This document shows positions 1-8,215 of a DNA stretch of 18,594 bases, piece after piece; position 1 is the first letter of the stretch, and each line of letters begins with the position of its first letter. A model generated the notes under the pieces. That model did no database searches and was not told where the DNA came from. It was given only the letters and a program-made list of their open reading frames with translations. A program made the position numbers and the translations under genes. This DNA is from Isotricha intestinalis (taxonomy: Eukaryota; Ciliophora; Litostomatea; Vestibuliferida; Isotrichidae), in contig JAJJLU010000792.1 of the NCBI GenBank assembly GCA_023807065.1, positions 1 to 18,594 of the forward strand, given 5' to 3'.

Positions 1-30
1 ATCCCCAATCCCCAATCCCCAATCCCCAAT
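1..30. repeat. Telomere, C-strand, (CCCCAAT)4
   Basis: The window opens with AT followed by four perfect copies of CCCCAAT. Read outward on the minus strand this is GGGGATT, a G-rich telomeric strand running to the chromosome end. The repeat resembles the CCCCAA of Tetrahymena with one extra T per unit. The array sits at the very edge of the window and passes abruptly into AT-rich DNA at base 31, as expected of a real chromosome end and not of an internal tract. Four GGGG runs separated by three bases can also form a G-quadruplex. That it is a telomere is inferred from position and sequence. Assignment to a litostome ciliate rests on recalled knowledge. Confidence 0.93.
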
Positions 31-220
31 ATTATTTTATTTTTTATATTTGATCTTGAAATATCATTGGATATTAAAAAATATTATAAGAAAAGTATTT
101 AATATATTAAAAATAAATCATTGACTCATACGCAGTATTCAAAAAAAATTATCGGCAATATTTAATTGTATATGTTCTCAACTTTATTATTTTTTCAGTA
201 ATTAAAACAGTTATAATACT

Positions 221-280
221 CCCAAAAAACCAAAAAACCCAAAAAAACCCGAAAAACCCAGAAAAACCCAAAAAACCCAG
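221..280. repeat. Subtelomeric CCC/A-tract array, about 9-bp period
   Basis: Seven short C runs (at 221, 230, 238, 248, 257, 267 and 276) are separated by runs of five to seven A, giving a period of 8-10 bases, close to one helical turn. All but the second run are CCC. The C-rich strand is the same strand as in the telomere. On the minus strand this is a series of GGG runs with 5-7 base loops, so a G-quadruplex is possible. It lies about 190 bases from the telomere and 210 bases upstream of the delta-COP start, so it could be degenerate telomere-like sequence or an upstream element of that gene. The sequence alone does not decide. Confidence 0.7.
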
Positions 281-490
281 ATTTTTTTGTAAGTAAAATC
301 TACCCAAAAATTTTCTTTAGTCTTTTTTGAATATTTATATTCAAATTTAATTTTTTACTTATTCTTGTTCATTTGAATAATCATTTTTTAATTTATTTTT
401 TGTTTTTTTAAAATGAAAAACAAAAATTGTTTTTTTCAAAAAAAAATTAATTTTATGCATATATTATTTTATTTCATTTAATTCAATTAA

Positions 491-1243
491 ATGGTAGCTT
501 TATCAGTAGTAATGTGTTCAAAAAGTGCTAAAATAATTTTTGCAAGACAATTTATAAGGATGACGAGAATGGAATTGGAAGAACATATAGTTCAATTTTC
601 ACGTAATATCGATTCATATAAAGAAATAACACATTTTGAAAGTGATAAAGTGAGATTTATTTTTATTCCAATTGATTCATATTTTCTTATTTTGATAACA
701 TCAAAAAATTCAAATATAATAGAAGATACAGAAATATTAAAATTAATTTATAGATTAATTCAAGATTTATGTCAAGGACAAATTAATTATGATTCAATTA
801 TTGAAAATTCTTATGAAATTATGTTAGGAATTGATGATATTGCTTGTTTAGGTTATAGAAATGGAATTAATATTATTCAAATTAAACAATATCTTCAAAT
901 GGAAAGTTTAGAAGAAAAAGAATTTAAAAGAAAAAAATTAGAACAAGAAAGAAGAGTTCAAAGAGAATTATATGAAAAAAGTAAAGAATTTGATAGATTA
1001 AAAAGAGAAAAAAAATTTATGAATGATGCTATCTCAAGTTCTAATTTTGAGTTTAAAGAAGAACCTGTTATGAAAACTTTGAAAGTTTCTAATAAAAAAA
1101 GTATTAGTAATGATGATATTGAAGTAAATAATGAATCGGATATAATTAGTAAAAAAGAAGTTATTGAAGAAAAAGAAAATAAAAATAAAAATAAAAAGAA
1201 ATCTAAAGGCTTGAAATTGAGTAAAAAGAAAAATTATGGATAA
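491..1243 (+). CDS. Coatomer subunit delta (delta-COP), truncated: longin domain and linker only
   Basis: Delta-COP is a subunit of the COPI coat F-subcomplex, which carries retrograde Golgi-to-ER traffic. This 250-aa product aligns from its first residue with delta-COP (MVALSVVMCSKSAK against the metazoan MVLLAAAVCTKAGK), which fixes the start. The longin domain covers about residues 1-135, with LITSKNSNIIED (69-80) and the GYRNGIN segment (121-127) clearly conserved, then MESLEEK (137-143). A charged Lys/Glu-rich helix (143-175) and a low-complexity linker follow, ending in the family motif KGLKLSKKK (239-247). Full-length delta-COP is about 500-550 aa, and here the whole C-terminal mu-homology domain is missing. 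The TAA at 1241-1243 falls inside the conserved linker motif. The gene is the first from the telomere, but the loss is at its inner 3' end, so telomere addition did not cut it. It may be a working short form or a decaying copy. Confidence 0.9.
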   Translation: MVALSVVMCSKSAKIIFARQFIRMTRMELEEHIVQFSRNIDSYKEITHFESDKVRFIFIPIDSYFLILITSKNSNIIEDTEILKLIYRLIQDLCQGQINYDSIIENSYEIMLGIDDIACLGYRNGINIIQIKQYLQMESLEEKEFKRKKLEQERRVQRELYEKSKEFDRLKREKKFMNDAISSSNFEFKEEPVMKTLKVSNKKSISNDDIEVNNESDIISKKEVIEEKENKNKNKKKSKGLKLSKKKNYG

Positions 1244-2162
1244 TTTTTGATGGATTGTTTTAAAGTTAACATATAATATTTCAATATAAAAACTTAAATT
1301 AAATTCATTATTTTTAATGTTTAAATTTTTTTGACTGAGAAAATTAATTTAGAAATGAGTCTTAGTTGAAATTATATATTATATTTAATGATTATGAATG
1401 AACTATGATTGTTTGAATGTTACCAAATAAATAATTTAATTTGTCTATAGAGAGAATAACATTTTTTATATTTTATACAATAATTATTATTTAGTTTAAA
1501 TAGATTAAAAATAATTATTTTACCTAAAAATATAAAATTTAAAATATATATATTTTGTGTTAAAGATATTATTTAAAAATGAGATACTCTTAAATATTAC
1601 TCAGACATTTAAAAAAAAATATTAATGATTAAATAAATAATAAATGATGATTAAAAAACACTAAAAAGAATAAAAATCTGTTTTCATATATCAGAAAGTA
1701 AAAAACAATATTTCAAAAAATCTTATATAAATAAAAGACATAAATATAACTCATAAAATGATTTAAAAAAATATAATATAAAATAGTTTAGAAGGTTATT
1801 ATCAAAAGAAAAAGTAAATAAAAAAAGATATAATATAAAAGAATGATGAACATCAATAAATATGTTAATTGTTTGATGAATTAAAATAATATAAAAGACA
1901 TTTTTATTGAATTAAAAAAATAATTAAAAATCAAAAAAATATTTTAAGGGATGTAATAAAAATAAGAAAAAAAAATAAAGGAAAAAAAGGCAAAGGAATA
2001 AAAAAATATAAAAAATTTTAAAACAGAAAAGAAAAAGGAATAAAGAGAAAAAAAAAGAGAGATAAAATAATCATTAATTATTAATTATTTATAAATTCAA
2101 AATTTTATTACTCTTTAAATAAAATGAATGTTTTTTTTATATAACTTAATAATTAAAAATAA
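1244..2162. other. Long gene-free gap after delta-COP, possibly a decayed 3' half
   Basis: This 919-base stretch has no ORF worth calling. It is four or more times longer than the other gaps between rightward genes (237, 176 and 142 bases). The first part, read in the delta-COP frame past its TAA, begins with Phe-Leu, and about 30 codons later carries TEKINLEM, faintly like the start of a delta-COP mu-homology domain, but stops are frequent. From about 1940 to 2075 the plus strand is almost pure purine (A with scattered G). The last part must hold the upstream region of the LRR gene. An 11-mer ATAATATAAAA recurs at 1773, 1830 and 1886. No tRNA or other RNA gene is visible. Confidence 0.6.
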
Positions 2163-5100
2163 ATGAAACGAAATATACTGCCTACAATTACAGAACCAAG
2201 TACAACTGTAACAGAAGCAAAGGTTAATGTGAGCAATCAATTTTCAAATTTGTTGAGAAAATATAAGAAAAAAAGAAAAAATGAAGAAGATAAAAATACT
2301 ATATCTCATTTAAAAATAGATACAAATGCAATAATTCAAATGGAAGAAGAAGATAAGAAATCAGAAATAGATAATCAAAAATTTTTAATTAAAATACTTG
2401 ACAGTCATTATTCTAATACTTTTGAAAAATTAAAAAAAGAATATACAGTAGATAAAAAAGATTCAATTATAATTCCAAAGAAAAAAAAAGGAAAATATGG
2501 TTTTGAGCAATTTTCTAAAACTAGTTATGTAAATGAAAATTGTATGAAAGAATTTTATAATAAATATCAAAAATTTAGAGTAATTAATAGGAAATCTCCA
2601 ATTCAAAAATATACTCCTTCATTTGCTTTTATTCAATCATCAAATGAAGAAAAAATTGTTCCGAATCCTTTAGGATTAGTCAGAAGAAAAGGAAATGATA
2701 AAGCTTTAAGAATGACTTATCAAAAAGTTGGTGATTCATATTCAAAAGTTTTATCTAATTCTTTAAAATATAAAGAAAATTTAAATTCTATTGAATTAGC
2801 TTCAAATAGATTAACACATTATGGTACATCATATATATTTAAATCTATAAATGATAATCAAGGATTAATATCTACTATTCGTAATTTAGATTTAAGTGAC
2901 AATAAAATAGGAAGAAATGATATAACTAATATAATTAAATATATTGAAGATGAAAAATGTAATTTAGAAAACTTTAATATATTTGGAAATTTATTGGGAG
3001 ATGAAAACATAAAAAAATTAGGAGAAGCATTAGCTCAATTTGCTTCATATAGAATGCAATTAATAAATTTTGGTAAAAACAATATAAGTGATATATGTTG
3101 TCCAATATTAGTAGATATGATTAAATCATGTACTGGATTAAGAATATTCAATTTATCTCATAATAAATTGACTAATAAAGGGGGTACTTTAATAATGAAA
3201 CAATTAAGAACTCATACAGAATTAAGAGTACTTGATCTTGCTTGGAATAATATAGGAGATTATTTAACAAAACCAAATAAATTTGAAACAATAGTTAATC
3301 AATTTTATAGAAATAATGATAGAGAACAAAGAGTTTTTAATAATTTTCATATAGATGAAGCAATAAGAACTGCGAGAGTTAATTTTAGAAGAAATCCCTT
3401 TTTACCATCAATTGATTCTAAAGCCCCTCAAAAAAAGCCAGATAAAAAAGCAAAAGATCAAAAAGTAGATAAACCAATTTTTACAGAACCTAAAAAAGTA
3501 AATGAGCCTATTGAAAAACCTTCAAATTTTGCAAATGAACTTGGTGGTTATTTTAAAGAAAAATCATTAACTTTAGTTCATTTAGATATATCACATAATA
3601 ATTTATCAACAATAGATTGTGAATTTTTATCTAAAGAAGTTAAAGATAATCATACAATTTTAGGTATACATGTTGACGGTAATGAAATGCAAATTGATCC
3701 TTTAGGATTTTTAAAACCTATAAATAATGAAAGTATAGAAGAAACTTATTATGCAAATTCTCAATTATCTTATGATATAAGTAAAACTTATGAAATGAGA
3801 AAAACTCATATTGATAATGTTAGAAAATTAAGAAGTTTAAATAATTGTTGGATTTGTGATGGATATAGAGAAATCAAATTTATATATCAGCCAAAAGAAC
3901 CTATTTTAGATCAACAAAATCATATAGTAAAAATTCATTTAGATTTTGAAGATTATAAACCTTTTGATATGATGTGTATTGGTTCAAAATTCCAAATTGT
4001 AAGAATGTGTCCTCCAGGAGAAATAAATTATTTTTTTAGTTTGGATACTATTCCAGTCGAAGAAGAAGGAAGTTCTGGTGAGAATGAAATAATTCCTTTA
4101 TCTCATGAAAATCAATTTCAAATTACTTTTGATAGTGAATATATGGAAGAGTTAAATAATATTAGAGCTAAATTATCTTTTGAAAAAAGACAAGCTAGAG
4201 AAAAAAGACAAAAAGAAATTGAAGAGATGGAAGAAAATGGAGAAGAAGTTGATCCAAAATTATTAGAAGAAGAAAAAGATGAAAAAGAAGGAGTAATTTA
4301 TGATGAACCAAATAATAATAAAATTACTGTTACTGTAAAAGCAATATCTAAAAAATCTATTAAAGTAAATATGAATGTAGTAGATGAAGATTATCATAAA
4401 AATATTAAATATACTGAACCCAGACCACTAAAATTGATTAATAAATTTGTTAAACCTAGAACTCCATGGACTTATCCAATATCAATTTGGGCTTATTATG
4501 ATTATGAATATGAAGGAGAACCAGAAGAATATTTAGACCAAATGTTTGAATTTGATTTTAAAAGATGTCAATTTTTCAAAGATTTTAAAGATAATGAACA
4601 ATATGAAGAATTAAGACAAATGTTAAGAGAAAGATACAGAGATATAATTGATTGTTATAAATATTATTCTTCTTTAGGAGGATTTAATGTATGGCAAATA
4701 TCTCAAAATGTTTTAACTGAATTTATAAGTAAATGTCCTGGAATGTGTGATAAAACATATGATATTAATAATGTTTTTCTTACTCAAAAAGTAGTTTTAG
4801 CAAATGCAAATGATTTAAATGATAGGAAAAAAAATAATAATAAAATGTTAAATGAAAATAATATAGTAAGACATCAATTTATGAATTTATTAGTAAAAAC
4901 CGCAAAAGATAAATATGTAACATGTTTAAAAACAACAACAGATGTTTTAGAAGCAACAAAAACTGCTTTTTCACAACATTATGATGTTGCAATAGTAGGA
5001 TTTGAATATCATAATTGGAGAAAAGAAAGATATTATAATGAACCAGTAGATAATTTTTTAAAAGCTCATTTACCTTTAATTGATGGAATATATAAATCAT

Positions 5101-5819
5101 GGGCAAAACAAAAAGGACCTCGTAAAGTAGATGTTTGGATGACATGTGATGAATTTAATACTTTTGTTCAAAGTTTTGTTGATATAAATGAATATCCAGT
5201 TAGAGATATTCCATTAATCTTTAATTATTCTATTAAATTACAAATAAATGAAATATATACTGATAAACATTTAAATATGTTTTTACCAGAATTCTTAGAA
5301 GGAATGTGTAGAGCTATTGATAAAGCAAGTCCTATTCCACCTAATGAAAATCCAGAAGAATGGAGTAAAGAAAAGAGAAATGCTCAACCTTTAATTAATA
5401 AAATTGAAAATATATTTCCTAAATTATTAAAAGGAATAACTCATCCTGATTTTAAAGTAATTAGAGAAAAGTTTCCAATGCCTGAAAAGGACTTTGCTAC
5501 TGGATTATATAATTATAATTATGATAATCCTTATTATCAAGGTTATATTATTAAAGTTAATCTTCAGGAAAGAGCTAATAAAAGAAAAGGTACAAGAAGA
5601 AATACTAGAAGAGCTACTACTAGATTTGAAAATGAAATTAAAAATATTAATAAAGTTTATGATGAAAAGAAAAATGATGATGATGAAGAAAAAAAAGATA
5701 AGGTTGAAGGTGATGAAGATAATAAAGTTAATGAAGAAGAAAAGATTAATAATGATGGTGGAGAAGTTGTGGAGTTTAAGGATAATGAAGAGGCTGATGA
5801 AAAAAAACCTGATGAGTAA
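2163..5819 (+). CDS. Large leucine-rich-repeat protein, protist/ciliary type
   Basis: This 1218-aa protein has no signal peptide or membrane segment. The N-terminal 190 residues are basic and low in complexity. Ribonuclease-inhibitor-like LRRs fill about 205-375, with LDLSDNKI (242-249) and LDLAWNNIG (357-365). A Lys/Pro-rich insert follows, then a further LRR with LDISHNNL (474-481). After the repeats comes a Cys-Trp-Ile-Cys-Asp-Gly motif around Trp563, then a glutamate/lysine coiled segment (about 660-710), a PRTPWTYP motif, and an acidic-aromatic stretch with FEFDFKRCQ. A C-terminal region with FLPEFLEGMCRAIDKAS looks like an EF-hand-like or Spef-like helical module, without a clear calcium loop. 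The tail (about 1140-1218) is a Lys/Asp/Glu-rich low-complexity run. I recall this LRR plus CWIC plus FLPEFLE arrangement from large LRR proteins of flagellates and ciliates, so a cytoskeletal or axonemal scaffold role is plausible but inferred. The start is the first ATG after upstream stops. It ends in TAA. Confidence 0.85.
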   Translation: MKRNILPTITEPSTTVTEAKVNVSNQFSNLLRKYKKKRKNEEDKNTISHLKIDTNAIIQMEEEDKKSEIDNQKFLIKILDSHYSNTFEKLKKEYTVDKKDSIIIPKKKKGKYGFEQFSKTSYVNENCMKEFYNKYQKFRVINRKSPIQKYTPSFAFIQSSNEEKIVPNPLGLVRRKGNDKALRMTYQKVGDSYSKVLSNSLKYKENLNSIELASNRLTHYGTSYIFKSINDNQGLISTIRNLDLSDNKIGRNDITNIIKYIEDEKCNLENFNIFGNLLGDENIKKLGEALAQFASYRMQLINFGKNNISDICCPILVDMIKSCTGLRIFNLSHNKLTNKGGTLIMKQLRTHTELRVLDLAWNNIGDYLTKPNKFETIVNQFYRNNDREQRVFNNFHIDEAIRTARVNFRRNPFLPSIDSKAPQKKPDKKAKDQKVDKPIFTEPKKVNEPIEKPSNFANELGGYFKEKSLTLVHLDISHNNLSTIDCEFLSKEVKDNHTILGIHVDGNEMQIDPLGFLKPINNESIEETYYANSQLSYDISKTYEMRKTHIDNVRKLRSLNNCWICDGYREIKFIYQPKEPILDQQNHIVKIHLDFEDYKPFDMMCIGSKFQIVRMCPPGEINYFFSLDTIPVEEEGSSGENEIIPLSHENQFQITFDSEYMEELNNIRAKLSFEKRQAREKRQKEIEEMEENGEEVDPKLLEEEKDEKEGVIYDEPNNNKITVTVKAISKKSIKVNMNVVDEDYHKNIKYTEPRPLKLINKFVKPRTPWTYPISIWAYYDYEYEGEPEEYLDQMFEFDFKRCQFFKDFKDNEQYEELRQMLRERYRDIIDCYKYYSSLGGFNVWQISQNVLTEFISKCPGMCDKTYDINNVFLTQKVVLANANDLNDRKKNNNKMLNENNIVRHQFMNLLVKTAKDKYVTCLKTTTDVLEATKTAFSQHYDVAIVGFEYHNWRKERYYNEPVDNFLKAHLPLIDGIYKSWAKQKGPRKVDVWMTCDEFNTFVQSFVDINEYPVRDIPLIFNYSIKLQINEIYTDKHLNMFLPEFLEGMCRAIDKASPIPPNENPEEWSKEKRNAQPLINKIENIFPKLLKGITHPDFKVIREKFPMPEKDFATGLYNYNYDNPYYQGYIIKVNLQERANKRKGTRRNTRRATTRFENEIKNINKVYDEKKNDDDEEKKDKVEGDEDNKVNEEEKINNDGGEVVEFKDNEEADEKKPDE

Positions 5820-6056
5820 ATTTAAATTTTTGTTTTTTAATATTATGGTGCTTTTTTAATTTTTTTATTGGGATATTTTGTTTATTTTTTAAATGTTTTA
5901 AATAAAATTGAATTAATTAGAAACTTATTGAAAAATTAATAAAAAAAAAATTTAAAGAATTAATTAAAAATTAAAATTAAATTACATTAAATTTCCTTAA
6001 AATTCATACATAATCTTCAAATAAAATTTTCAATAAATAAAAAAAAAAATAAAAAA

Positions 6057-8039
6057 ATGGAAAGATATATAAATCAAGATTCTAAAAATTTTGAAGATTT
6101 CATAAAAGATAATGATGATGATTTAGAAGGAATAATTCAAAATGAACCTCAAAAGAATAAATATGAAATAGTAGGTTATCACAAGATGAATCAATTTCCA
6201 TATTATTTAATAGGAAAAGTAGTTTCAAAATTTGAAATGGATGGAATAAATAAATTTTTAAATGGAGTTGGATTTTTAATAGGACCAAATATTGTTTTAA
6301 CAGTAGCTCATAATTTATGTCATTTAAATCAAAATGGAAAAATTTTACATACCAAAAAAGTTATTTTTTTTTCTTGTGCTAATGGAGATTTTTATTTATT
6401 TGAACATGTGAAATCTGTTAAAACTTTTGTTCCAGAAAGTTATATTGAAGCTTTAAAAAAAGAAGATAAAAATGAAGAATTATTAAATGATTGGGGATTA
6501 ATATATTTAAATGCTCCTATTGGAAATTCTATTATAAATTTATTGGATATTGAAAATAAAAATGAATTGAAAATTAATCAAGATTGTTTCTATAATTTTT
6601 TTACTTATAATGAAGGATTGAAATTAGATAAAATTGTTGAAATGGTTAATTCTGAAAAAATTTCTATTATTGGTTATACTGAATATAAAGATAAATATAA
6701 GAATAATCCAGCATACAAATTTTTAAATAACTTTCGTAAAAAAAATAAAAATGAAAAAGGGGAAAATTCCCAATTTGAAGAAATAAACACAAATATTTCT
6801 CAAAATAAAAACATTATGAATGAAATAATAAAATCAAACGAAGAAAATTCATTAAAAGAAGATTTCACAGAAGGATTAATAACATCATCACGTTATTATT
6901 TTGGAAATAATTTTAATAATAAATTATCTTTAAATGGTATAGATTATATAGTATTAAATGATGAAGATTTAAATAAAGAATTCGATGTTACTGATGCAGA
7001 TAAACAAATAATGAGTGAAAGTAAAGGAAAATTAGTATTATCTGAAAATGAAAAAGATGATAAAACTAATAATATGTTAAGATATAAAATTTCTACATAT
7101 AAAGGACAAAGTGGTTCTCCTATTTTTTTAAGATATAAAAGAATATCTAATAGTAAGAAAGGAGAATATGTTTATCAATTTTTAGGTTTACATTCAAGAA
7201 GAGGACCTTTAAAAAATTTTTATGAAAGTGAAAAAATGAATCAATTAACTGAAAATTTATTAACTAGTGATATCCCTGGAAGAGAACATAATACTGTTTT
7301 TAAAAATAAAAATAACATTGAAGATAATTTTGATGATATTAAAAAAAAAAGTGATTTAAGTTATAATGACACTAAAAAAAATTATAATGAAATTGTTATT
7401 TTGAATGGTTCATGTGATTACAACTGTGCTGTCTCTATCCTTGGTTCTACAATACCTAAAATTGTTTCTTTAGTTCATAAATATTTAGAAGACGTCAAAC
7501 AAACGGAAAATGAAATTTCAACAAATAAAATTAAAAGTGAATTTGTTTATACCAAACTTTTATTAAATGATGAAGTTAAATTTAGTGGATTATTTAAAAG
7601 ATATGTTCCTTTAAGTGTTCTTTTTTCTTTTGGTTCTAAAATTTTTAATGTTCCTAAAGAATATATTTTATTAGAAGATATTGCAAATCCATTAGGTTTA
7701 AGTATACAAAACTTTAATTATGATCAAAATAAAAAATTATCTGAAGTTATGGAAGATCCTGATAATTCTTCTTCTATTTCTTTTGAATTAATGTTAAATA
7801 TTAAAAAATATGGTGAATTTATTGCTAATAATATTTTACAGAAATATTTAGAAAATTATGATTTAGAGGAAAGTCAATTAAAAAAAGATTTTAAGAAACA
7901 TATGAAAGGATTATTTCATATTATTTTTAGAGAAATTAACAAATTTGAGAACATTCCTTTAACTTATGGAAAATTATTTAAAAAAATTAGAAAAATGATT
8001 TTAAATAAATTAGGAATGACTGAACAAGCAAAAAATTAA
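6057..8039 (+). CDS. Trypsin/V8-like serine protease with C-terminal extension
   Basis: This 660-aa protein has a chymotrypsin-fold protease domain. A glycine-hydrophobic core GVGFLIGPNIVLTVAHN (70-86) holds the catalytic His85. NDWGLIYL (144-151) supplies the probable Asp145. GQSGSPIF (350-357) supplies the nucleophile Ser352, in the form GxSGSP seen in V8/glutamyl-endopeptidase-like members and unlike the GDSGGP of digestive trypsins. The Asp-to-Ser distance is 207 residues, about twice that of trypsin, because of a Lys/Glu/Asn-rich insert at about 220-340. There is no signal peptide or obvious propeptide, and residues 1-40 are acidic and polar, so a cytosolic enzyme is likely. About 250 residues after the protease domain are unrecognised. 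They include FVYTKLLLNDEVKFSG, which could be a beta-grasp or ubiquitin-like fold, but this is a guess. The full triad argues for activity. The substrate is unknown. Confidence 0.85.
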   Translation: MERYINQDSKNFEDFIKDNDDDLEGIIQNEPQKNKYEIVGYHKMNQFPYYLIGKVVSKFEMDGINKFLNGVGFLIGPNIVLTVAHNLCHLNQNGKILHTKKVIFFSCANGDFYLFEHVKSVKTFVPESYIEALKKEDKNEELLNDWGLIYLNAPIGNSIINLLDIENKNELKINQDCFYNFFTYNEGLKLDKIVEMVNSEKISIIGYTEYKDKYKNNPAYKFLNNFRKKNKNEKGENSQFEEINTNISQNKNIMNEIIKSNEENSLKEDFTEGLITSSRYYFGNNFNNKLSLNGIDYIVLNDEDLNKEFDVTDADKQIMSESKGKLVLSENEKDDKTNNMLRYKISTYKGQSGSPIFLRYKRISNSKKGEYVYQFLGLHSRRGPLKNFYESEKMNQLTENLLTSDIPGREHNTVFKNKNNIEDNFDDIKKKSDLSYNDTKKNYNEIVILNGSCDYNCAVSILGSTIPKIVSLVHKYLEDVKQTENEISTNKIKSEFVYTKLLLNDEVKFSGLFKRYVPLSVLFSFGSKIFNVPKEYILLEDIANPLGLSIQNFNYDQNKKLSEVMEDPDNSSSISFELMLNIKKYGEFIANNILQKYLENYDLEESQLKKDFKKHMKGLFHIIFREINKFENIPLTYGKLFKKIRKMILNKLGMTEQAKN

Positions 8040-8110
8040 TAATAAGTATTATAAAATTTATAATTGTTTTTGATTTTCATAAAAAATATATATTTATATT
8101 AATTATAAAA

Positions 8111-8130
8111 TAGAAAATAGAAAATAGATA
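8111..8130. repeat. Short tandem repeat (TAGAAAA), nearly 3 copies
   Basis: TAGAAAA occurs at 8111-8117 and 8118-8124 and continues as TAGATA, preceded by AAAA. It lies in the 176-base gap between the protease and the next gene. It is a simple-sequence run of the kind expected in such AT-rich spacers, and no function can be assigned. Confidence 0.5.
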
Positions 8131-8215
8131 TTCTATTAGATTTTTATTTCTTTTAATATATAATAATAATTTAAAAAACATTATATTTTTTAATATATAT
8201 AATTAATTATTACTA

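Noticed and set aside
1241..1243. TAA read as glutamine, so that delta-COP continues
   Set aside because: More than 4,900 codons of the other genes contain no internal TAA, and all genes end at TAA. Reading through also meets ATA-TAA and further stops within about a dozen codons and no convincing domain.
4879..5145. 88-codon minus-strand frame
   Set aside because: It is an antisense shadow inside the LRR gene, Leu/Phe-rich, with no homology recognised.
5494..5859. 121-codon plus-strand frame rich in Met, Leu and Lys
   Set aside because: It overlaps the last part of the LRR gene in another frame. Its composition is what a shifted Asp/Glu/Lys-rich tail produces.
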